This document shows, piece by piece, positions 1 through 6,398 of a stretch of 64,000 nt of DNA. The DNA is from Phormidesmis sp963710175 (GTDB lineage Bacteria; Cyanobacteriota; Cyanobacteriia; Phormidesmidales; Phormidesmidaceae). Below the pieces are notes generated by a model. It had not been told where the DNA came from and ran no database searches. It saw nothing but the letters and a program-made list of their open reading frames with translations. Positions within the stretch are counted from its first letter, which is position 1, and each line of letters begins with the position of its first letter. Where the stretch lies: positions 2,294,001-2,358,000 of the forward strand of contig CAVPZC010000001.1 of NCBI GenBank assembly GCA_963710175.1. Reading direction: 5' to 3'. The translations under genes and the position numbers were made by a program.

Positions 1-1041
1 TTCGCCTGTGAGGGGAGCGCTGTCTACGGCGACTTCTGCCCACAAGTCCGCGATGCCTGCTATGCCCAGAGGCTGAGCGTCTTCGCTGATAAAGACTGCG
101 GGCTGATCGTCCGGACGGGTTTTGAGCCATTGGGTGAGCGGGTTGCGCAGGTAGGTGCCATAGCGATGGCCCGTAATCCAGCGATTGAGGGGAACCTGCC
201 TGGGCCTATCGCCAACCAGGGTGAGCAGATGCTGGGTTTTGCTGCTGAGGGAATGCGATCGCTCTAAATCCGCCGCTTCCTCTACTCGCAACCCTGCGCC
301 AAAGAGAACGTACACCAGCGCATAGGCCTGAGCGCCCTGTTTTTTAGCCTTTTGAAAGAGCGATCGCACCGTTTCCGTAGGCAAATCTGCCACAGGCACT
401 ACCTCCGAAACCCTGTCTCCTGCTCTACTGTCTCCTGCTCTCCCGTCTCCTGCCCTACCCTCTCCCGTCTCCTGCCCACCCGCCAGCAAAGTATCAACCG
501 CCGCCAAAAAATCTACCTGACTCTGCCACAGCCCCTTTTCATCGCTGCCAAACGTCATCACGGCATGGCCCAAAATCAGCGTGTTTAGCAGGCTAGCCGC
601 TGCCTCTACTGACAGGCCGGGCCAGCTCATTTTTGCCCCGCGCAGGTAGCCCACGGTCTGCTGATTGGCCTGATAGAGGGCTTGCTCTAGCGCTTGCCTG
701 GTTTCGGTTGGGAGCTGACCGGCTTCACCAATGAGCGATCGCACCAGCTCTGGCACATTGCCCAGCAGCTCTAGCCCTGATGCTCCGTAGGCAACTACCG
801 GCTGATTAGCGTCAGCAATTTCGGTCAGTGCCGCTTGCATGGCTTCTAAGATGGGGGCTTCTTGCAAGACCGCCAAAAGCAAGCCCTGCTTGCTGCCAAA
901 CTGCCGAAACAAGGTGACCTCGTTGACTTTAGCTCGCTCGGCAATTTGCCTGGTTGTGGTTGCGGTAATTCCTTGCAGTGAAAATAGCGCTAAAGCCGCG
1001 CGCACGATCTTTTTTCGGCTTGATAGTTTTCTCTCAGCCAT
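1..1041 (-). CDS. TetR-type regulator fused to a tyrosine-recombinase-like domain (partial)
   Basis: The reading frame opens with ATG at 1041 and stays open for 347 codons to the window edge, so the C-terminus is missing. Residues about 8-60 form a TetR-type helix-turn-helix (ARKxxIVRAALALF-like start, then TTRQIAERAKVNEVTLFRQF). A ligand-domain-like region runs to about 185. Residues about 188-210 are a low-complexity linker rich in RAGD/GRAGD encoded by a short tandem repeat. After it, residues about 220-347 resemble the catalytic domain of phage/XerC-type integrases: GAGLRVEEAADL carries the usual first catalytic Arg context, and a LVGDRPRQVPLN stretch resembles the beta-hairpin region. 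The other catalytic residues would lie outside the window. It is divergent from the desaturase gene and probably controls it and itself. The TetR assignment is firm; the recombinase domain is by motif only. Confidence 0.8.
   Translation of the reverse strand, partial: MAERKLSSRKKIVRAALALFSLQGITATTTRQIAERAKVNEVTLFRQFGSKQGLLLAVLQEAPILEAMQAALTEIADANQPVVAYGASGLELLGNVPELVRSLIGEAGQLPTETRQALEQALYQANQQTVGYLRGAKMSWPGLSVEAAASLLNTLILGHAVMTFGSDEKGLWQSQVDFLAAVDTLLAGGQETGEGRAGDGRAGDSRAGDRVSEVVPVADLPTETVRSLFQKAKKQGAQAYALVYVLFGAGLRVEEAADLERSHSLSSKTQHLLTLVGDRPRQVPLNRWITGHRYGTYLRNPLTQWLKTRPDDQPAVFISEDAQPLGIAGIADLWAEVAVDSAPLTGE
412..480. repeat. Short tandem repeat inside the TetR-fusion linker
   Basis: Imperfect tandem copies of a CCTGTCTCCTGCTCT-like unit. 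The same heptamer theme (CCTGTCT/CCTATCT) recurs at 17474-17520 and as CTTCTGC/CTCCTGC at 32179-32220. Here it lies in frame within a gene and encodes the RAGD-rich linker between the two domains. Confidence 0.8.
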
Positions 1042-1138
1042 CTTTTAGGGCCGTCTCTCTACAGGAACGAATTGATCTGCAAAAATCCAAGTGAGAAATG
1101 ATTTACCTGGGCAGCAAGCAGTCATTTGGCATATATTT

Positions 1139-1155
1139 TGCAAGCACCACTTGCA
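1139..1155. promoter_or_regulatory. Candidate TetR operator
   Basis: TGCAAG-CACCA-CTTGCA is a perfect 6-bp inverted repeat with a 5-bp spacer, in the 185-bp gap between the divergent TetR-fusion and desaturase genes. A further half-site-like ACTTGCA lies near 1195-1202, next to GTAA-gcg-TTAC. TetR proteins commonly bind such palindromes in their own divergent promoter. The palindrome is seen; the pairing with this protein is inferred. Confidence 0.5.
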
Positions 1156-1226
1156 TTTTTTCGGTAGCTCAGGTTAAGCTTTAAATGTAAGCGTTACTTG
1201 CAATACCCTAGCGTATTCAAGCACCT

Positions 1227-2183
1227 ATGAATACTTCTTCCTCTAGCAAAAGGTTTTCACGCCCCATGCCCTACGCAACGTCTCGCCCTTTGGCTGAGCC
1301 CAGTTCCCCTTCAGCCCCGCCGGTGGCAGCGCCTCTAGAAAGCGCCTCAGATGCCGATTCGCAGACTTCTCATAAAATTAGCTGGGTCTCGATTGGCTTT
1401 TTTGCAGTCTTTCACGGATTGGCTCTACTGGCGCCCTGGTTTTTCTCCTGGTCGGCTTTGGGTGTAGCGATCGCTTTGCACTGGCTCTGTGGCAGTGTCG
1501 GTATTTGCATGGGCTATCACCGAATGCTGACGCACCGCAGCTTTCGCGTTCCGCAGTGGCTGGAGTACGTGATCGCTACTGCTGGCGCATTGGCTTTGCA
1601 GGGCGGGCCGACGTTTTGGGTGGCGGGTCACCGGCAGCATCACGCTTTTACGGAGCACACTGAGAAAGATCCTTACTCGGCTGATAAAGGGTTTTGGTGG
1701 AGCCATATGGAATGGTTGTTTCACCTCAAGCCTGAGGTGTTTGACCGGAAGGTATATGCCAAATACGCACCCGATCTGGCGAACGATCCCTACTACACCT
1801 TCTTAGATCGCTACTTTTTGCTATTGCAAGTTCCGCTTGCAGCGCTGCTTTATGCGGCGGGCGGCTGGTCGTTTGTGATTTACGGCATCTTTGTACGGGC
1901 GGTGCTGCTGTGGCACTGCACCTGGCTGATCAATTCGGCGAACCATATCTGGGGAAGTCGCCACTTTGACACGGATGACAACTCTCGCAATCTCTGGTGG
2001 GTGGCGCTGCTGACCTATGGCGAAGGCTGGCACAATAACCACCATGCTTTTCCGAAGATGGCGCAGGCGGGCTTGGCTGCTGGAGAGATTGATATGACCT
2101 GGTGGCTGATTAAGGGGCTGAAGCGGGTTGGGCTGGCGACGAAGGTGGTGATGCCACCAGCCAAGGCAAAGCTGCAAGCTTAA
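1227..2183 (+). CDS. Acyl-lipid/acyl-CoA delta-9-type fatty acid desaturase
   Basis: Membrane di-iron desaturase that would introduce a cis double bond into acyl chains. All three histidine boxes are present: HRMLTH (residues 98-103), HRQHH (135-139) and HNNHH (269-273). Hydrophobic segments surround them (about 52-75, 78-96, 205-225). The family core starts near residue 50, so the Pro/Ser-rich first 45 residues are an extension; a later ATG at codon 14 is an alternative start. The gene is divergent from the TetR-fusion gene, with a palindromic operator candidate between them, which suggests regulated lipid desaturation. Length (318 aa) is slightly above the usual 270-300. Confidence 0.93.
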   Translation: MNTSSSSKRFSRPMPYATSRPLAEPSSPSAPPVAAPLESASDADSQTSHKISWVSIGFFAVFHGLALLAPWFFSWSALGVAIALHWLCGSVGICMGYHRMLTHRSFRVPQWLEYVIATAGALALQGGPTFWVAGHRQHHAFTEHTEKDPYSADKGFWWSHMEWLFHLKPEVFDRKVYAKYAPDLANDPYYTFLDRYFLLLQVPLAALLYAAGGWSFVIYGIFVRAVLLWHCTWLINSANHIWGSRHFDTDDNSRNLWWVALLTYGEGWHNNHHAFPKMAQAGLAAGEIDMTWWLIKGLKRVGLATKVVMPPAKAKLQA

Positions 2184-2244
2184 AGGCTACAAAGTAAATA
2201 AGGCACCGGGTAAGCAAGCCTACGCTTTCCCGGTCAAAATACTC

Positions 2245-2379
2245 AGCGCGAGTTCGGGATAAGCAATTACCTGAAACATTGGTCAGACAGTAACCCTAGC
2301 TGCTTCTCCCGAGGCAAAACCCCTCTTGGGAGGGGCGCAGGGCTTGATGACTACAGGATCTCTCAACCCGAACTCACGT
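2245..2379. repeat. Miniature inverted-repeat element (diverged copy)
   Basis: Left end contains GAGTTCGGGATAAG and right end CCCGAACTCACGT, the same terminal inverted repeats as the elements at 2386, 37731, 37807 and 39815. The interior (about 100 bp) differs and carries its own CCCCTCTTGGGAGGGG hairpin. It directly abuts the element starting at 2386. No coding capacity. Confidence 0.7.
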
Positions 2380-2385
2380 TACTTA

Positions 2386-2593
2386 ACCTGAGTTCGGGAT
2401 AAGCAACTCATGCTTATTGCCCGAAGTAAGTCCCTTCTGGAAGGGTGGCCCGCAGGGTCGGGATGGGTCGGCAACGTGCGCTACACACCGAAACCCACCC
2501 CTGCGCCCCTCTAGAGGGGATCTACTTTAGGCTATGTGTTAAAAAGCGCCGACAGTCGGGCATCACAGGCAATCACTTATCCCGAACTGACGT
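2386..2593. repeat. Miniature inverted-repeat element, 208 bp
   Basis: The ends are ACCTGAGTTCGGGATAAG and CTTATCCCGAACTGACGT (imperfect inverted repeats), flanked by the direct duplication TACTTA (2380-2385 and 2594-2599). It is nearly identical, base for base, to 37807-38014, which has the same 208-bp length. The interior includes CCCTTCTGGAAGGG and CCCCTCTAGAGGGG hairpins and no gene. Probably mobilised in trans by a transposase not in this window. Confidence 0.9.
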
Positions 2594-2811
2594 TACTTAG
2601 TAAGGCTTGAAATAGCTCTTCGATATCGGCGGGAATGCGGTATGGAGTAAGGTCTTGTTCTATCTGTTTGCGATCGCGTCGAAACCGCCCAAACTGCCAC
2701 ACGTCTCCTGTAGAAATATTCAGCCAGAATGTCGTCTGGCTCGTGAGTCATCTCAAAGTAGCTGCGAAAGGTGTAGCTCTGATTTGGATTGAGAATTGAG
2801 GCTCTAGGCAT
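2594..2811 (-). pseudogene. Remnant of a cyanobacterial hypothetical protein (internal deletion and frameshift)
   Basis: The first 34 codons from ATG 2811 read MPRASILNPNQSYTFRSYFE then MTHEPDDILAEY, matching, as I recall it, the N-terminus of a common cyanobacterial family of about 180-200 aa (start 'RASILNP..TFsDYFel..ePDEILAEfgY'). After that the frame changes, and the family's C-terminus follows directly (ISTGDVWQFGRFRRD, then PYRIPADIEELFQALL). The middle of the protein is gone. The miniature element ending at 2593 sits exactly at the 3' end. Family recognition is from memory of its ends, not from a search. Confidence 0.6.
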
Positions 2812-2952
2812 AGCAACTTTTCTCCACGCAGCCATTGAGGCAGGGCATTGCTTTGGTTCCGCGATGCGAAAACATGCCAAAAATGACGATATCTACACAT
2901 GTTACGCGATCACCTTTTCTCCTGGCTTTCGCAGCCGGTCTTTTGTTTAAAG

Positions 2953-3198
2953 TCAGCTCGTATAGAGTCGGTCAAGCCAATCGCGCTGCTCTTCGTCAGC
3001 GGGCAAGTAGGGATAGAGGGCGGCTTTGGCGCTGTAGCGATGCTCGGGCAAGGTGATCGGCGACTGAGCCGAGACTTGGGGGCGATGCACCATAAAGGCG
3101 ATCGCTTTGCGGCCAAACTGGAGTGACTGCTTCAAGCTTTGCCGAAGAGAATGCTGCTTTTGGCGGTCAGAGGCGGTAGCGGAAAATTGATTCGACAT
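2953..3198 (-). CDS. Hypothetical small protein (81 aa)
   Basis: Soluble, Gln/Arg-rich protein beginning MSNQFSATASDRQKQ and ending with a DEEQRDWLDRLYTS tail. It lies about 90 bp downstream of the GntR gene on the same strand. I do not recognise a domain. The acidic/aromatic C-terminus and lack of simple repeats make it more protein-like than the overlapping frames, but it could still be chance. Confidence 0.45.
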   Translation of the reverse strand: MSNQFSATASDRQKQHSLRQSLKQSLQFGRKAIAFMVHRPQVSAQSPITLPEHRYSAKAALYPYLPADEEQRDWLDRLYTS

Positions 3199-3289
3199 GA
3201 TCTAGCTTGAAATTAAAACTGTATATTTCGATACTATTTTAACGATTAAATCTAGATTGTGCCGATGCCACCTCACAAATATCCAGCTT

Positions 3290-3985
3290 TCATGACTGAT
3301 GGCTTTGAATTTCTTTGACAACTCGCGCTTTGCTCGCCAGCAGGTGAAGCTGCACGGCTGCTGTTGCACTAGCGGCATCTCGGCGGGCGATCGCCTCATA
3401 AACCTGACGATGCTCCAGCCGAATTTCTAGCACCAATGGATTCTGCTGTAGCGTTTGAATGCGAAGCAGCGCCATCGCGTCAAACAGCTGGTCGAGCAGT
3501 GAAACCAAGCGTTGGTTACCTGAGCTTTCGGCAATGGCATGGTGAAACTGATAGTCCAAGTCCAGCAGCTGCAACAGCGCTTTAACATCAGCATTTTGAG
3601 GATCTCTCGCTTCAGCTTGAATCACATATTGCTCTAGGTCCTTAAGCTGCTTTTGGCTCGCACGTTTGCAGGCCCCCGCCACCGCTAGCTTTTCAAGTAC
3701 CAGACGACAGTCATACAGCTCCACGGCATCGGCAGCTGAGATAGTCGCGACCCGCAATCCGCTGGTATCAGCAGTGACCAGTCCTTCTTTTTGCAGCTGG
3801 CGCAATGCCTCTCGCAGCGGTGTCCGGCTGACGTTGAGCCACTCGGCTAGCTGAGTTTCTATCAGACGGCTGCCCGGCGCAAAATCACCCGTTAAAATTC
3901 CGCCGCGCAAAGCACTATAGACCTGCTCGTAGAGAGATTTTCGGCGTTGGATAGGCGAGCGGGAGGGTAAGGCTGTTGAAGTCAC
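3290..3985 (-). CDS. GntR-family transcriptional regulator (FCD/FadR subfamily)
   Basis: Residues about 15-78 are a winged helix typical of GntR (LYEQVYSALRGGILTGDFAPGSRL, then QLAEWLNVSRTPLREALRQLQKEGLV; quoted in parts). The all-helical C-terminal half (about 90-225) is of FCD type, including a DYQFHHAIAESSGN stretch with the His that often binds metal or a carboxylate effector. The start is GTG at 3985 with no strong ribosome site. It is divergent from the aldo/keto reductase gene, with a palindrome between them, so it is probably the local regulator of that enzyme. The effector cannot be told. Confidence 0.9.
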   Translation of the reverse strand: MTSTALPSRSPIQRRKSLYEQVYSALRGGILTGDFAPGSRLIETQLAEWLNVSRTPLREALRQLQKEGLVTADTSGLRVATISAADAVELYDCRLVLEKLAVAGACKRASQKQLKDLEQYVIQAEARDPQNADVKALLQLLDLDYQFHHAIAESSGNQRLVSLLDQLFDAMALLRIQTLQQNPLVLEIRLEHRQVYEAIARRDAASATAAVQLHLLASKARVVKEIQSHQS

Positions 3986-4049
3986 GAGGGGTTACTAAGC
4001 AGTAGTTAATATAGGCTAACTGAATTCTAGAAGATACTATTATTCTATG

Positions 4050-4066
4050 TGTGTATACGGTACACA
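4050..4066. promoter_or_regulatory. Candidate GntR operator upstream of aldo/keto reductase
   Basis: TGTGTA-TACGG-TACACA is a perfect 6-bp inverted repeat in the divergent gntR/reductase gap. The TGTATAC-like core resembles sites of FCD-type GntR proteins. It overlaps an upstream in-frame GTG (4051), arguing that translation starts downstream of it, at 4078. Confidence 0.55.
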
Positions 4067-4077
4067 TAAAGGACTTT

Positions 4078-5049
4078 GTGGCAAAAACTATGGCACTCCC
4101 TAAAATGGGCTGTGGCACCTGGGCCTGGGGCAATCGTCTCCTCTGGAACTACCAGGAAGCGATGGACGATCAGCTCCAGGCCGTATTTGACCACTGCGTC
4201 AGTCATGGCGTCACGCTGTTTGATACGGGCGACTCCTACGGTACAGGCAAGCTCAATGGCCAAAGTGAAAAGCTATTGGGTCGCTTCAGCGCAGCTTACC
4301 AGGGTGAAAACAAAGCGCAGATCTGTCTAGCCACTAAGCTGGCCCCCTATCCCTGGCGGCTGACTCAGCAGTCAATGATCGCAGCCGGTCGGGCCTCTAG
4401 GCAGCGATTGGGACGGCTGGATTTAGTGCAAATGCACTGGTCTACGGCTAACTACTTTCCCTGGCAAGAGCGGCCTCTGCTAGACGGACTAGCGGCGCTG
4501 TGTAACCACGGCTTGGCACAGGGCGTGGGGCTTTCTAACTACGGGCCGAAGCGATTGCAATGGACGTATCGACGCTTTGCCGATCAGGGTATCAAGATTC
4601 AAACCTTGCAGGTTCAGTACTCGCTACTCTCGACCTACCCAGTCACGGTGCTAAATCTCAAAGCCGTCTGTGATGAGCTGGGCATTCAGCTGATCGCTTA
4701 TAGTCCGCTGGCGCTGGGGCTGCTGTCAGGCAAATATACTGACAAATCCGATCTGCCTAAAGGACTGCGAAAGTTTGCTTTGGGCCAAATTTTGCCAGGC
4801 GTGAAGCCGCTGCTCGGCTGCCTTCGAGAGGTGGCGGCGACTCGGGGGAAGACGATGGCTCAGGTCGCGCTCAACTGGTGCATATGCAAGGGCACCGTCC
4901 CGATTCCTGGCGCTAAAACGCTGCAACAGGCTCAGCAAAATACCGGTGCTTTGGGGTGGCAGCTAAGCGACGCCGAAATCAGCGAGCTAGATGTGGCTTC
5001 AGCCGCCTGTGATAAACAGATGGTGCAAAATATTTTTCAGACTCGCTAG
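4078..5049 (+). CDS. Aldo/keto reductase
   Basis: NAD(P)H-dependent oxidoreductase of the AKR superfamily with a TIM-barrel fold. The catalytic tetrad is visible: Asp and Tyr in FDTGDSYGTG, Lys in LATKLAP, His in LVQMHWS. C-terminal cofactor signatures include IPGAKTLQQAQQN. The chosen start is GTG 4078, because AAAGGA lies 4 bases before it (4068-4073); the further upstream GTG at 4051 lies inside the operator palindrome. Similar cyanobacterial and plant proteins are annotated as pyridoxal reductase-like, but the substrate is not determined. Probably repressed by the divergent GntR protein. Confidence 0.92.
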   Translation: MAKTMALPKMGCGTWAWGNRLLWNYQEAMDDQLQAVFDHCVSHGVTLFDTGDSYGTGKLNGQSEKLLGRFSAAYQGENKAQICLATKLAPYPWRLTQQSMIAAGRASRQRLGRLDLVQMHWSTANYFPWQERPLLDGLAALCNHGLAQGVGLSNYGPKRLQWTYRRFADQGIKIQTLQVQYSLLSTYPVTVLNLKAVCDELGIQLIAYSPLALGLLSGKYTDKSDLPKGLRKFALGQILPGVKPLLGCLREVAATRGKTMAQVALNWCICKGTVPIPGAKTLQQAQQNTGALGWQLSDAEISELDVASAACDKQMVQNIFQTR

Positions 5050-5136
5050 ATCGAGCCGTTCAGTAGATAAACACAACTAAACTGAAGAGGTGACGACAGC
5101 GTTTTTGCTTGCTTTACCCCTTATTAATTTGCCCTT

Positions 5137-6363
5137 ATGCCCTCTGCTCCCCTTAGCTGGCCTGAGCTAGAAGCCCTCACCCACTCTCAAATAGACAGCC
5201 AAATAGACACCGTCAACGGGCCGACCAACGCGCAGGCCCGTCTGCGCTTGTTTGGCCAGGGTGAAGCCGATGTGCGGGTGACGCTGTACCGCGACAACCA
5301 TGCCTGGTGCCCCTACTGTCAAAAGATTTGGCTGTGGCTAGAAGAAAAGCAAATTCCCTACCGCATCGAAAAAGTCACGATGTTTTGCTACGGAAAAAAA
5401 GAAGACTGGTACAAGGCTAAGGTGCCTTCTGGGATGCTGCCTGCGGTGGAGTTAGACGGACAGATAATCACTGAGAGTGACGATATTTTGATCGCGCTAG
5501 AGGAGACTTTTGGGCCGCTCGGTCAGGGGATGCAAGAGTCCGCTGTTTTAAAGCTGCGGCAGCTAGAACGTCTGCTGTTTAGAGCCTGGTGCGGGTGGCT
5601 TTGTCAGCCTGCCCGCTGGTTTCGGCAGGAGCAGCATAACCGCGATCGGTTTGTTGAAGTGGTTGCTCAGGTAGAAAAGGCATTGGCCTGCACCCCTGGG
5701 CCTTACTTTCTTGCAGACTTCAGTACTGCCGACGTTATTTTTACGCCCTATGTAGAGCGGATGAATGCCAGCCTGTACTACTACAAGGGCTATTCGCTAC
5801 GAGAAGAAAATATTCACCTGTCTGCCTGGTTTGACGCGATGGAAAGCCGCTCTACCTACCGGGGCACGCAGAGTGACTTTCACACCCACGCTCACGATTT
5901 GCCACCGCAAATGGGCGGCTGCTGGGAAAACGATGAGCCGCAGATGCTGCGCAACAAAGACCGGGTAGACAATGGCCCGTGGCAAGGTTTGCCAGATGCG
6001 ACTTACCCTGAGCCTGAAAGCTCGACGGCTGAGGCGCTTCAGCAGGTGATCAAACATCGTCACAATATCGTGCGAGCAAATCCCGATGAAGACGCTCGCT
6101 TTGATCAGGCGCTGCGCTGCGCGCTGACGCAGATGATGACGGGCGAAGTCTGCTGTCCACCGGCTGAGAGTGACCTGGGTCTGCGGTATTTACGCGATCG
6201 CATCAATGTCCCCCGCGATATGTCGATTTACGCCGCTAAGCGATTGAGAGCAGCGCTAGAAGAGACGGCGGCGCTGGTGGGCGATCGCCAGGGGCCACCG
6301 ATTCCGCTCAGGCATCGGCGCGATCAAGATCCGGCGAGCTTTGCGATGCGTTCGAGCGGATAG
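5137..6363 (+). CDS. Glutathione S-transferase family protein
   Basis: Thioredoxin-fold N-terminal domain (residues about 45-130) with a CPYC motif (Cys58/Cys61, AWCPYCQKIW), the cis-Pro loop SGMLPAVE and the TESDDIL segment of glutathione binding. A helical GST C-terminal domain follows (about 140-260). The remaining 150 residues are a longer tail (rich in charged residues, MGGCWENDEP) typical of a cyanobacterial/plant subgroup. The CxxC active site suggests glutaredoxin- or omega-class-like thiol chemistry rather than classical conjugation. It is co-directional with the reductase, 87 bp after it. Confidence 0.88.
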   Translation: MPSAPLSWPELEALTHSQIDSQIDTVNGPTNAQARLRLFGQGEADVRVTLYRDNHAWCPYCQKIWLWLEEKQIPYRIEKVTMFCYGKKEDWYKAKVPSGMLPAVELDGQIITESDDILIALEETFGPLGQGMQESAVLKLRQLERLLFRAWCGWLCQPARWFRQEQHNRDRFVEVVAQVEKALACTPGPYFLADFSTADVIFTPYVERMNASLYYYKGYSLREENIHLSAWFDAMESRSTYRGTQSDFHTHAHDLPPQMGGCWENDEPQMLRNKDRVDNGPWQGLPDATYPEPESSTAEALQQVIKHRHNIVRANPDEDARFDQALRCALTQMMTGEVCCPPAESDLGLRYLRDRINVPRDMSIYAAKRLRAALEETAALVGDRQGPPIPLRHRRDQDPASFAMRSSG

Positions 6364-6398
6364 TGCATCAGCTATTTCGACAGATCAACAGGTCATAC

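Noticed and set aside
4051..4077. GTG at 4051 as start of the aldo/keto reductase
   Set aside because: It lies inside the operator palindrome and has no ribosome site, whereas GTG 4078 has AAAGGA at good distance.
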